From PVC group bacterium (GTDB taxonomy: Bacteria > Verrucomicrobiota > Kiritimatiellia > CAIKKV01 > PXCX01), in the NCBI GenBank assembly GCA_003565195.1, contig PXCX01000111.1, positions 1 to 12,579 on the forward strand: a stretch of DNA of 12,579 nucleotides, given 5' to 3'. Below the pieces are notes generated by a model. That model saw only the letters and a list, made by a program, of their open reading frames with translations, ran no database searches and was not told the origin of the DNA. Numbering within the stretch: position 1 is the stretch's first letter; each line of letters opens with the position of its first letter. Positions 1 to 6,864 of the stretch are shown piece after piece. The position numbers and the translations under genes are program-made.

Positions 1-270
1 GATGCCCAGTGGTTGAGGTGTCGGGGTAAATGAGGCGGCTGTCCAGATAAAATTAGTCGATACCTGCGCCGCGGCATGATGGTGGACAGGAAGGCACAGG
101 CAACTCGGGATGGCGCGGCAAGACGGGCCGCCGTCCCCGTTGCCGGCCAACATCCTTCCGGATGATCGGGACAAGGAACTCAAGGACTGGTATCTTTTCA
201 ACAGCGCCGGGTCGCGCTTGCTTCGGATTAGATGAACCGCCCGGTGCGGACCCGCATGCCGTGGTGGTGT

Positions 271-302
271 GGGAGCTGGGGGCGAAACGCCCCCGGCTAC
301 CC
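271..302. repeat. Strong GC-rich hairpin upstream of hicBA
   Basis: GGGGGCG (278-284) pairs perfectly with CGCCCCC (288-294) around an AAA loop. The stem continues with AGCT/GGCT (one G-T pair) and then GGG/CCC past a single bulged A, giving about 14 base pairs. No T tract follows, so it is not a standard terminator. The bases just after it (305-310, TTCTGC) equal the last six bases of the GTTCTGC box at 837-843. It may therefore be a decayed attC site bounding the hicBA cassette, or simply a REP-like palindrome. Confidence 0.55.
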
Positions 303-320
303 GATTCTGCGACAGAATGA

Positions 321-349
321 TTGATGTCAACATCGGATTGTGGTAACTT
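321..349 (+). promoter_or_regulatory. Possible hicBA promoter
   Basis: TTGATG (321-326) and TAACTT (344-349) are separated by 17 bp, which would place the transcript start about 20 nt before hicB. The -10 box is a poor match to TATAAT. Toxin-antitoxin pairs normally carry their own promoter, and that is the main reason to look here. Confidence 0.25.
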
Positions 350-376
350 GCATTATGTCAAACAAGGAGATGCCGT

Positions 377-592
377 ATGCATAATGAATTTACAGCAATA
401 ATCGAACGCGATGACGAGTGGTTTCTGGCCTATTGCCCAGAGGTGCCCGGAGCCAACGGCCAAGGGAAAAACAAGACTGAAGCCGTCAAAAGCCTATCAG
501 AAGCTATTGGTCTGATTTTACAGGATCGCAGGGAGGATGCGCTGCGAGGATTGCCCGCCGACGCTGAAAGAGAGCTTGTGTCTGTAGGATGA
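377..592 (+). CDS. hicB: HicB-family antitoxin (short form)
   Basis: This is a 71-residue HicB-like antitoxin, the partner that binds and neutralises the HicA mRNA interferase. The N-terminal strand pattern (FTAIIERDDEWFLAYCPEVPG), followed by a Gly-rich turn and a helix (KTEAVKSLSEAIGLILQ), is typical of the partial RNase H-like HicB fold. There is no C-terminal helix-turn-helix or ribbon-helix-helix domain, so this is the short HicB type and its DNA binding is uncertain. An AAGGAG box at 364-369 lies 7 nt before the ATG. Its stop overlaps the hicA start (ATGA), so the two are translationally coupled. The antitoxin comes first, the reverse of the classic hicAB order. TA pairs are common passengers of integron cassette arrays, which fits the attC-like site right after hicA. 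Confidence 0.85.
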   Translation: MHNEFTAIIERDDEWFLAYCPEVPGANGQGKNKTEAVKSLSEAIGLILQDRREDALRGLPADAERELVSVG

Positions 593-777
593 AACGAAAC
601 GACCTTCTTAGGCACCTGCGCCGGAACGGATGCTATTTGAAACGGGAGGGTGGATCGCATTCGCTTTGGAGTAATCCGCAAACGGGCTGGGTTGAAGCCG
701 TACCGCGACATACGGAAATACCGAACCGCCTTGTCCGCAAGATTTGCAAGTGTCTTTCAATACCGGAAATCGGATAA
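589..777 (+). CDS. hicA: HicA-family mRNA interferase toxin
   Basis: This is a 62-residue HicA toxin, a double-stranded-RNA-binding-domain-like ribonuclease that degrades mRNA and arrests growth when HicB is lost. The signature GGSH is present at residues 21-24, with His24 as the expected catalytic residue. The usual C-terminal block also fits (HTEIPNRLVRKICKCLSIP, residues 41-59; HicA proteins have H-x-E-I-x-x-x-x-L-x-x-I-x-K-x-x). Length is normal and the toxin looks intact. It overlaps hicB by 4 nt. The stop codon (775-777) is followed after 1 nt by the R'' box of the first attC-like site, as in integron cassettes. Confidence 0.87.
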   Translation: MKRNDLLRHLRRNGCYLKREGGSHSLWSNPQTGWVEAVPRHTEIPNRLVRKICKCLSIPEIG

Positions 778-778
778 C

Positions 779-843
779 GCAGAACAACACATCGGAGGGT
801 ATTTGGCGCTAACGCGCCAAAACCCTCAATGTGAGCGTTCTGC
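779..843 (+). repeat. attC-like recombination site 1 (after hicA)
   Basis: This 65-bp imperfect palindrome has the layout of an integron attC. R'' is GCAGAAC (779-785), followed by AA. L'' is 788-800 (CACATCGGAGGGT) and L' is 822-833 (ACCCTCAATGTG), then AGC, then R' GTTCTGC (837-843). R'' and R' are exact reverse complements. L'' is one base longer than L', which resembles the extrahelical base of attC bottom strands. The centre folds as TTTGGCGC/GCGCCAAA around a TAAC loop. R' does not match the usual GTTRRRY, so this would be a variant site. It shares 56 of 65 bases with site 9458-9522. Confidence 0.75.
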
Positions 844-863
844 TTCATCGGAGGGACATCGAA

Positions 864-2111
864 ATGCAGATATGCGCAAAGGACAAACAAACGCTACGAC
901 ACTTGGCTGAACGCTACAGCGAAATAGCGTGTTTGGATGTTCAGAAGGAACGCATAGAACGGTACTACCGAACCAATGCGCTGGAGAACGTTCGTCCTGT
1001 GGTCTTGATTGACGAGGTGCCGTGGGGCGAAATCAAGGACGAAGCGCTGACGAATGCCTGCGCGCCAGAGCTCGGCTGGATTGAGTCACAACTGCGACGC
1101 GCACTTTATCAGTGGGCGCATTTTCAGGTTGATCGGGTGGTGACGCCGGTATTTCAGGTTGTCAAGCGGGCGCGCTGGCTGCGCGGCATTGGCATCGAGG
1201 TCAAGGAGCAGCAGATCAAGGGCGATACGGGCGCGTACATCGCTTCTCATGCCTACAGCGACCAACTCAGCACCGAGGACGACCTTACGAAGCTGCACCC
1301 ACCGGAGGTTATCTATGACCAAGCCGCGGCCGAGGCGGCGGTTGCGGTTGCGGAAGAGGTGTTTGCCGGCCTCATGGATGTTGAGCTCGTGGGTTGGGGC
1401 GGGCTGCATTTCAGCATCTGGGATGACGTGGCGAGGTATCGGGGCGTAGATAACCTGCTGATGGACCTCTCGGAACGTCCGGAGTTCATGCACGCGACTG
1501 CCCGGCGTTTCATGGAGATCGGGCAGGCGCAGTTCAAGCAACTGGAGGAGCAGGGACTGCTTGATTCGCGCCCGGTCCTCCTGCATTGCACAGCGGCCTC
1601 TGCCCGCGAACTTCCGGCTGCGGATTGCACGGGGCATTACCGGCCCAAGGACGTCTGGGGGCGTTGTGCCGCCCAGATCTTCGGCTCGGTCTCTCCCGCC
1701 ATGCACGACGAATTCGATTTGGCATACAACGAGACGCTATTCAAGGAATGCGGTCTCCTGTACTACGGTTGCTGCGAACCGATGGACCGCAAGATCGATA
1801 TCCTGCGCAAGCGGTTCAAGAATCTGCGCAAGATATCCATCACGCCTTGGGCCGATCCTCAGCGCGCGGCTGAGAACATGGGCCGCGACTATGTCATGGC
1901 GGCAAAGCCCAATCCGGCCTTCGTAGCGTCGCCCCGGTTCGATCCCACGCCCGTGGAAGCGGAGATTTCGCGGTACTGCAAAGCCTGCCGAGAGCATGGC
2001 ACGACTCTGGAGTTCGCACTCAAAGACATCAGTACGATCGCCAACAATCCGGAGAACCTAACGCAATGGGCAGCCACGGTAAACGCCACCATTGACCGGT
2101 ACTACTCATAA
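864..2111 (+). CDS. Uroporphyrinogen decarboxylase-superfamily protein (URO-D/methyltransferase-like barrel)
   Basis: This 415-residue protein resembles the URO-D-like TIM barrels that are abundant in Planctomycetes-type bacteria. That superfamily includes haem-pathway HemE and the MtaA/CmuA methylcobalamin:CoM methyltransferases. The C-terminal half carries the recognisable parts: a Cys-containing strand (LLYYGCCEPMDRKIDIL), then a run of barrel strands (KISITPWADP, YVMAAKPNP). An LHCTA segment lies mid-protein. In methyltransferase members, His/Cys residues at such strand ends bind zinc, so a methyl-transfer role is possible but unproven. Classical HemE substrate motifs are not evident. I chose the ATG at 864 because GGAGG (850-854) lies 9 nt upstream. 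The GTG at 831 is in frame but sits inside the attC-like site. The gene begins 26 nt after the cassette boundary and ends 29 nt before the next attC-like site, so it fills one cassette. Confidence 0.72.
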   Translation: MQICAKDKQTLRHLAERYSEIACLDVQKERIERYYRTNALENVRPVVLIDEVPWGEIKDEALTNACAPELGWIESQLRRALYQWAHFQVDRVVTPVFQVVKRARWLRGIGIEVKEQQIKGDTGAYIASHAYSDQLSTEDDLTKLHPPEVIYDQAAAEAAVAVAEEVFAGLMDVELVGWGGLHFSIWDDVARYRGVDNLLMDLSERPEFMHATARRFMEIGQAQFKQLEEQGLLDSRPVLLHCTAASARELPAADCTGHYRPKDVWGRCAAQIFGSVSPAMHDEFDLAYNETLFKECGLLYYGCCEPMDRKIDILRKRFKNLRKISITPWADPQRAAENMGRDYVMAAKPNPAFVASPRFDPTPVEAEISRYCKACREHGTTLEFALKDISTIANNPENLTQWAATVNATIDRYYS

Positions 2112-2140
2112 GGCAGCGGACGGATCGCAAGAAAGGGAAC

Positions 2141-2212
2141 GCCGAACCACATGGTGGTGGATATTCGCCGCCCGCTGCGCGGTCGTCAAAACCCACGCCC
2201 TGAGCGTTCTGC
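2141..2212 (+). repeat. attC-like recombination site 2 (after first URO-D gene)
   Basis: The site runs from R'' GCCGAAC (2141-2147) to AGC and R' GTTCTGC (2203-2212). L'' (2150-2160, CATGGTGGTGG) pairs with L' (2193-2202, CCACGCCCTG), with one mismatch, one G-T pair and one extra G in L''. The last bases, TGAGCGTTCTGC, are identical to those of the site at 779-843, while the interior differs. R'' pairs with R' of the 779 site, the other end of the presumed cassette, at 6 of 7 positions. The AA spacer is missing here, so this site is less certain. Confidence 0.6.
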
Positions 2213-2230
2213 ATAGGGGGATAAGTTGAA

Positions 2231-3184
2231 GTGAAACTTGCTACAACAACCGCCGATTTCCGCGTCTACTCCGAGAAAGCATCGGAGATAGTCGACTTGT
2301 TCGATGGCACGGGCTTCCGGTATCTAGACCTTAACCTCTATAGAAGCATATACCCTGGGTCGCCTTTTTTGGGTACGCACTGGGAACGCTGGATACAGGA
2401 CGCGGCTGAAGCCGCAACAGCGAACAATATGTTTTTCTGCCAAGCGCATGCGCCCGATGGCAACCCGTTCTCGGCCGGTGAAGAATATGACGTATTTCTG
2501 AACGCAACCGTCCGCTCGATTGAGGCCTGCGGCATGTTGGGGATAGGTCAAATCGTGGTTCATTCAAAAGATATTGGAGGATTTCCCTCCAGAGAGTACC
2601 ACAGGCTGAATTTGAAACGCAACCGCGACTTCTTCTCCCGCTTATTTCCGGCGATGGAGAAGACCGGTGTCCGCGTGCTGGTCGAGAATAGTTGCGACCG
2701 ACACGCTCCGAGCAAAGAGAACACCAGGCATTTTCCCTCCACTGCGTCGGAACTGCTCGAGATTACGGAGTACATTGACCACCCCCTGCTTGACGCATGT
2801 TGGGATACGGGTCACGCCAATGTCCAGGGCGTGGATCAGTACAGGAGCATCGTTGAACTTGGGGACCGTCTTCGGGGCCTCCATATTAACGATAACTATG
2901 GCGATATGGATTCCCACGTGGCGCCGTTTCAGGGTACGATGAACATGGACTCTGTCATGCAGGGACTGCTGGACGTCTGCTACCGGGGCTATTTCACATT
3001 CGAGGCCGGCAACATCCTGCGCAATGGCGCAGTGTGGCCCAACTACCGACGAGAATGGCACTTCCGGAACGAGAAGGTGACGCGACTCATGGATGTCCCC
3101 GTCTCGCTGAAGCGCCAGGCGGTCGCATTGCTGTATCAGATCGGGAAGCACATGCTCACGGAATACGGCTGCTTCGAGGAGTGA
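2231..3184 (+). CDS. Xylose-isomerase-like TIM barrel, sugar-phosphate isomerase/epimerase family
   Basis: This 317-residue protein belongs to the AP-endonuclease-2/xylose-isomerase-like barrel family (sugar isomerases, tagatose/psicose 3-epimerases, IolE/IolI type). The expected metal-site residues appear at strand ends: Glu152 (VLVENS), Asp192 and His195 (CWDTGHANV), His218 (GLHINDN), His229 (DSHVAPFQG) and Glu258 (FTFEAGN). The spacing is normal and no ligand seems lost, so it is probably an active cytosolic metal-dependent isomerase or epimerase. The sugar cannot be told from the sequence. The start is a GTG with a GGGGG stretch (2216-2220) about 10 nt upstream, only 24 nt after the cassette boundary. 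No clear attC follows it. The 393-nt spacer after it separates it from the next operon. Confidence 0.83.
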   Translation: MKLATTTADFRVYSEKASEIVDLFDGTGFRYLDLNLYRSIYPGSPFLGTHWERWIQDAAEAATANNMFFCQAHAPDGNPFSAGEEYDVFLNATVRSIEACGMLGIGQIVVHSKDIGGFPSREYHRLNLKRNRDFFSRLFPAMEKTGVRVLVENSCDRHAPSKENTRHFPSTASELLEITEYIDHPLLDACWDTGHANVQGVDQYRSIVELGDRLRGLHINDNYGDMDSHVAPFQGTMNMDSVMQGLLDVCYRGYFTFEAGNILRNGAVWPNYRREWHFRNEKVTRLMDVPVSLKRQAVALLYQIGKHMLTEYGCFEE

Positions 3185-3474
3185 TTGTATTCGGCAGCGA
3201 TACGTGCGAAACGTGGGAGGCCCCTGCTCCTCCCCGGCGCAAGCCGGGGTATGTAAAGTGACGAATCGGAGCGGAACAAACGGGAGTTGTGGATTCGGAC
3301 CGATTCATAGTAGTCCGAGCGTGGGAGAGCCGCGCACATGCGCCCTGCATCCAGCAGGGTCGGCAAAGGGATCGGCGCGATGAACGCGCCGGAAGGCAGT
3401 CCACATGTGGAACAGACAGGCCGAAGAACATGTGCAAGCTGTGCTTGCGACCGGCATTTAACCTGCTTTTGCGG
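3185..3474. other. Structured intergenic region with several stem-loops
   Basis: I find no convincing gene in this spacer; frames open here lack family resemblance. It holds several hairpins: CCCCGGC/GCCGGGG with a GCAA loop (3232-3249), TCGGAC/GTCCGA (around 3297-3320), CCCTGC/GCAGGG (3343-3359) and CGGCGCG/CGCGCCG (3373-3391). There is also a perfect 12-bp palindrome, TCCACATGTGGA (3400-3411). None has a T tract typical of an intrinsic terminator. The palindrome could be an operator for the downstream promoter. The cluster could also be the wreck of former cassette-recombination sites. Confidence 0.45.
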
Positions 3475-3503
3475 TTGCATTTCCCCGCGTCCGGTGCTAT
3501 AAA
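3475..3503 (+). promoter_or_regulatory. Sigma70-type promoter for the dipeptidase-GH116 operon
   Basis: TTGCAT (3475-3480) and TATAAA (3498-3503) are separated by exactly 17 bp, close to the TTGACA/TATAAT consensus. Transcription would start near 3510, leaving a leader of roughly 70 nt before the first gene. It is the only strong promoter I see ahead of the four-gene operon. A 12-bp palindrome about 65 nt upstream is a candidate regulator site. Confidence 0.6.
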
Positions 3504-3577
3504 TCAATATTTCGGCCGGCCTTTGCCCTGGGATCGGGGTCGAACAACCGGACAATGCCAGATTGGGGATGCTCACA

Positions 3578-4573
3578 ATGAACAATCATTCCACAGGGGA
3601 TATTCCGCTTTTCGATGCGCATAACGACACCTTGATTCTGCGCGAGGTACGCGGCGATCCGATTGATTTTTCGGTGGTTGACGAAGCTTATGATGTCGAT
3701 TTGCCGAGAATGCGGTCCGGAAATCTTATGGCCATGTTCGTGATGGTCGGCGACAACAACCTCGTTCAATCGGTGCGCTTGATCGATGCCGTCAGACGCA
3801 TGAATCAACGGTATCCTGACGATTTTGCGCATTGTTGCACGCAGACGGATGTTTGCGCCGCCAGGGAAGCGGGTCGGATTGCGCTGGTCATGTCTATTGA
3901 AGGTCAGGCAATGTTCGCTGAAGACACGGCGCTGCTGCGTCAATGGTATCGACTCGGGGTGCGCGTTGCCGGTCTTACACATGGCGAGGGTAAATTCGGC
4001 GGTCCGCCGTCAGCACTTCAATACGATCGATCCTGTGCGCAAATGATTGCTCCCGCCCAACGCGCCAGATTGCGACGGCGCGAGAAGGGATTGACGCCGT
4101 TTGCCCGCGAGAGCCTGGAGGAAATGGCCCGGCTCGGCATGGTTCTGGACCTGGCACATGCCAACGATGCGACGTTCTGGGAAGCAATCGAGAATTATCC
4201 CGGTCCGGTTTGCTGCACACATGGCAATTGCTACCGTTTGTGCCCGCAGGGACGCAACCTGACCGATGATATGCTAAAGGCGTTGGCCGAACGCAACGGT
4301 GTACTCGGCTTGTGTTTTTACAGCCGGTTCATCGATGCGGATACACCGACGCTGGATCGGTTTGTTGATCATGTTGAACATGCATTGGGAATCCTCGGCG
4401 ACAATGGAGTGGCGATCGGCAGCGATTTCGACGGTGTCTCCCCGGAACAAACGCTTTTGTTCGATGATGTCTCCAGAATGCCCGATTTCTGGGACGCCGT
4501 GGCAAAAAGGATTCCGGCGAATTGCCTCGATAAAATCGGCTGGAAAAACCTGTTGCGCTTGTTGCCGGAATAG
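3578..4573 (+). CDS. Peptidase M19 (renal/membrane dipeptidase family)
   Basis: This 331-residue M19 metallo-dipeptidase belongs to the amidohydrolase-like barrels with a two-zinc site. All expected ligands are visible: His15 and Asp17 (DAHND), Glu108 (MSIEGQ), His194 (LDLAHAND), His215 (CCTHGN) and Asp283 (GSDFDG). The RNLTD motif (226-230) is also typical. There is no signal peptide, so it should be cytosolic. Family members cleave dipeptides, including D-residues and dehydropeptides, and some act on beta-lactams or lactones. I prefer the ATG at 3578, with GGGGA (3565-3569) 8 nt upstream; TTG 3563 and ATG 3569 are in-frame alternatives. It opens an operon, with ribokinase following after 24 nt. 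Its presence among sugar genes suggests a small amide-linked or amino-acid-containing substrate, but that is inference. Confidence 0.88.
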   Translation: MNNHSTGDIPLFDAHNDTLILREVRGDPIDFSVVDEAYDVDLPRMRSGNLMAMFVMVGDNNLVQSVRLIDAVRRMNQRYPDDFAHCCTQTDVCAAREAGRIALVMSIEGQAMFAEDTALLRQWYRLGVRVAGLTHGEGKFGGPPSALQYDRSCAQMIAPAQRARLRRREKGLTPFARESLEEMARLGMVLDLAHANDATFWEAIENYPGPVCCTHGNCYRLCPQGRNLTDDMLKALAERNGVLGLCFYSRFIDADTPTLDRFVDHVEHALGILGDNGVAIGSDFDGVSPEQTLLFDDVSRMPDFWDAVAKRIPANCLDKIGWKNLLRLLPE

Positions 4574-4597
4574 TAGCAAGACGTTGGCTGAATAATA

Positions 4598-5488
4598 ATG
4601 CACATACTTAATATTGGATCGGTCAATATTGACCACGTATACGAGGTTGACCATTTTGCACTTCCTGGCGAGACAATCGCCAGCACACGGTACGGCATCT
4701 TTGCGGGCGGCAAGGGATTCAACCAGTCCATTGCGCTTGCCCGGGCTGGCGCTCCGACCCGGCACGTTGGGGCAGTCGGTCGAGACGCGGCCTGGCTGAT
4801 CGAGAGATTGCAGCGCGAAGGCATCGACATCGCGCAGATCAAGGCAACCGACATGCCGACGGGCCATGCCATCATACAGGTGGCCCGGACGGGCGAGAAC
4901 GCGATTGTGCTTCATGGCGGAGCCAATGGTACGGTCGCAGCGGAGGATGTGGCGCGGGCCGTGGCGTCCTGCTCCCGGGGGGACTTTTTGCTGGTTCAGA
5001 ACGAGACCAGTGCGGTGGCGGAAGCCATCCGCGAAGGGAAGCGCAGGGGGGTTAAAGTGGTGTTCAATCCGGCGCCGATGTCCCCGGCGGTCCACGACTA
5101 CCCTTTGCAGGACGTAGATCTCTTCATTCTCAACGAGACTGAGGCCGAAGATTTGACAGGCCGGAGTACTCCAGAACTTGTGCGCGTCGACATGGTAGCT
5201 TCATTTCCTGATGCCGCCACAGTCCTGACTTTGGGACGTGAGGGCGCGGTATTCATGAACGCAACCGGGATTCTGCACCAACCGGGTTGTGCCGTGAAGG
5301 CCATCGATACGACCGCGGCGGGGGATACGTTCATCGGATACTTCCTCGCTGAATTCATGCGGACCGGCGAGCCGGTCAAGGCCTTGAAGCTAGGCTGCCG
5401 CGCCGCGGCCATTTCCGTGACGCGGCCCGGCGCTTCAGATTCGATTCCATGGTTGCAAGAAGTTCTTAACCATACAAAGGTGGCATAG
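4598..5488 (+). CDS. rbsK: Ribokinase (PfkB family)
   Basis: This 296-residue PfkB-family sugar kinase matches ribokinase along its whole length. It would convert ribose and ATP to ribose 5-phosphate in the cytosol. The blocks are GSVNIDH (8-14), GGKGFNQ (37-43), PTGHAI (87-92), NPAP (157-160), NETEAEDLTG (179-188), the anion hole and catalytic base DTTAAGDTF (237-245, Asp243), and VTRPGASDSIPW near the end. Residues that contact ribose in the E. coli enzyme (Asn14, Asp16, Glu143) appear conserved as Asn10, Asp12 and Glu136. I therefore favour ribokinase over a generic sugar kinase. It sits 24 nt after the dipeptidase and 1 nt before the ADP-ribosylglycohydrolase. No strong Shine-Dalgarno is visible, so it is probably translated by coupling. 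Confidence 0.85.
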   Translation: MHILNIGSVNIDHVYEVDHFALPGETIASTRYGIFAGGKGFNQSIALARAGAPTRHVGAVGRDAAWLIERLQREGIDIAQIKATDMPTGHAIIQVARTGENAIVLHGGANGTVAAEDVARAVASCSRGDFLLVQNETSAVAEAIREGKRRGVKVVFNPAPMSPAVHDYPLQDVDLFILNETEAEDLTGRSTPELVRVDMVASFPDAATVLTLGREGAVFMNATGILHQPGCAVKAIDTTAAGDTFIGYFLAEFMRTGEPVKALKLGCRAAAISVTRPGASDSIPWLQEVLNHTKVA

Positions 5489-5489
5489 C

Positions 5490-6833
5490 ATGAATAAGTA
5501 CCCGCAATTGCCGGAATACAAGAAGTTGGTTGAATTGATTACCCTCCAGGCGCAACTCAAGGCGGAACACGGTGCCGAGGGTATTGCCCGACCGCTCGCC
5601 CGAGCGGAACTGGCTCTGCGAGCCGCGCTGCGCGAATTGCAGGCGCTGCCGGTCGATCGCGAGTTGGCTAAACGGGAGCCCAATGACCTGGAGGCGATCC
5701 GCGCACTTCGTCCGCGGGGACCGCGACGGCTGTGGACCGGCTTGAATCTGAAGGTCTATCGCGACCGGTTGGCTGGAGCTTTTCTGGGAAGAATGGCCGG
5801 TTGCACTTTGGGTGCGCCTGTCGAGTTCTGGCCGATCCCGAAGATGGAAGCGCTGGCGGCGGAGAACGGGGAAGCTTTCCCGCCGACCGACTACTGGGGC
5901 TATGTGCCTCAGCCAAAGGAGAAACGCTATTCCATGAGCCCGCGGGAGAATTATACCCGCACGAAAATGCGCGGCGTCCCGGTGGACGATGACACCATTT
6001 ACACGTTGCTTGGACTCCTGATCGCGGAGGGCTACAGCCCTGAGTTTTCGACGGCAGATGTCGGTGCCGCATGGGTGAAGTACCTGCCTTACGCGTGCAC
6101 GGCGGAGGACGTGGCCCTCAAGAACCTCAAGAAGGGCATTCCGGCCGGTCAGGCCGGAGCGCAGGACAATCCCTACTGCGAGTGGATCGGCGCTGATATT
6201 CGGGCCGACCCATGGGGATACATGGCTCCGGGTTGGCCCGAACGGGCGGCATCGATGGCATACCGGGACGCCTACCTGAGCCATCGGCGGCAGGGTATCT
6301 ATGGCGAAATGTTCTTTGCCGCCGCCCTGGCGGCGGCGTTTGCGGTCGATGATCCGGTCGGGGCCTTACGCATCGGCCTATCGGAGATCCCAAAGAATTG
6401 CGCCTTGGCCAATGCCGTCCGCTGGGCTCTACGAGTCTCGCCCGACATCAAGGACTACAAGCAAGCTCGTGCCGCCACGGACAAGAAATTCAAAGGAATG
6501 CATCCCGTCCACACGATCAACAACGCCTGCCTGACAGTGTGGGGAATCACGATCGGTAAGACGGATTTCACGCGGGTGATCGGCGAGACGGTCGCCATGG
6601 GGATGGACAACGACTGTACGGCCGCGACGGCGGGAAGTATCGTCGGCGCGGTTGTCGGCAAGCGCAGAATACCTTCGAAGTGGTACAAACCCTTTAACGA
6701 CACCATTCACTCGTACTTGTTGGATCGAAAACGCTTTTCTATTCGAGATGTCCTCAACCGCTTCGAGGTACAAGCCATGGCAATCCACAGCCAACCAGCA
6801 GGTGCAGGCGACGCGCCCAAGCCGCGTACCTGA
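5490..6833 (+). CDS. ADP-ribosylglycohydrolase-family protein with an N-terminal helical extension
   Basis: This 447-residue protein has the all-alpha ADP-ribosylglycohydrolase (ARH/DraG) fold from about residue 90. The binuclear metal motifs are present: VDDDT (165-169) near the start and MDNDCTAATAGSIVGA (372-387) near the end. The opening GAFLGRMAGCTLGAPVE is also diagnostic. The family removes ADP-ribose from proteins or cleaves related N-glycosidic bonds. Residues 1-85 are a charged helical extension (many Leu, Arg, Glu) not needed for the core fold. The gene follows ribokinase after 1 nt, with AAAGGTGG (5476-5483) just upstream, and GH116 follows 31 nt later. Next to ribokinase, a nucleoside- or ribosyl-hydrolysing role is as likely as protein de-ADP-ribosylation, but this is inference. 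Confidence 0.85.
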   Translation: MNKYPQLPEYKKLVELITLQAQLKAEHGAEGIARPLARAELALRAALRELQALPVDRELAKREPNDLEAIRALRPRGPRRLWTGLNLKVYRDRLAGAFLGRMAGCTLGAPVEFWPIPKMEALAAENGEAFPPTDYWGYVPQPKEKRYSMSPRENYTRTKMRGVPVDDDTIYTLLGLLIAEGYSPEFSTADVGAAWVKYLPYACTAEDVALKNLKKGIPAGQAGAQDNPYCEWIGADIRADPWGYMAPGWPERAASMAYRDAYLSHRRQGIYGEMFFAAALAAAFAVDDPVGALRIGLSEIPKNCALANAVRWALRVSPDIKDYKQARAATDKKFKGMHPVHTINNACLTVWGITIGKTDFTRVIGETVAMGMDNDCTAATAGSIVGAVVGKRRIPSKWYKPFNDTIHSYLLDRKRFSIRDVLNRFEVQAMAIHSQPAGAGDAPKPRT

Positions 6834-6864
6834 GCCGCGACGTTCGACAGAAAGCAAAGCGATC

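Larger units (their letters stand above)
1..376. other. Leader region without a convincing gene
   Basis: I see no recognisable gene here. A frame at 110-235 could encode 41 residues (starting MARQDG, ending SRLLRIR). It has no ribosome binding site, and a stop codon lies in frame 33 nt upstream of its ATG. Its C-terminal part (DRDKELKDWYLFN) looks protein-like, so it may be a gene remnant, but I cannot name it. The frames open at base 1 close within about 35 nt and could be tails of an upstream gene. The region also holds the hairpin at 271-302 and a possible hicBA promoter. Confidence 0.5.

Noticed and set aside
831..863. Upstream GTG start for the first URO-D gene
   Set aside because: It lies inside the recombination site, whereas ATG 864 has a good GGAGG at proper distance.
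3232..3249. CCCCGGC-GCAA-GCCGGGG as an intrinsic terminator for the isomerase gene
   Set aside because: The stem is strong but no T tract follows, so it is listed only as a stem-loop.
3289..3624. 111-codon frame across the spacer before the dipeptidase
   Set aside because: Its composition is irregular, it resembles no family, and it crosses the promoter and the dipeptidase start in another frame.
6652..6864. N-terminal extension of GH116 reaching into the ADP-ribosylglycohydrolase gene
   Set aside because: The extra residues are an out-of-frame reading of the upstream gene. Family similarity begins just after the ATG at 6865.
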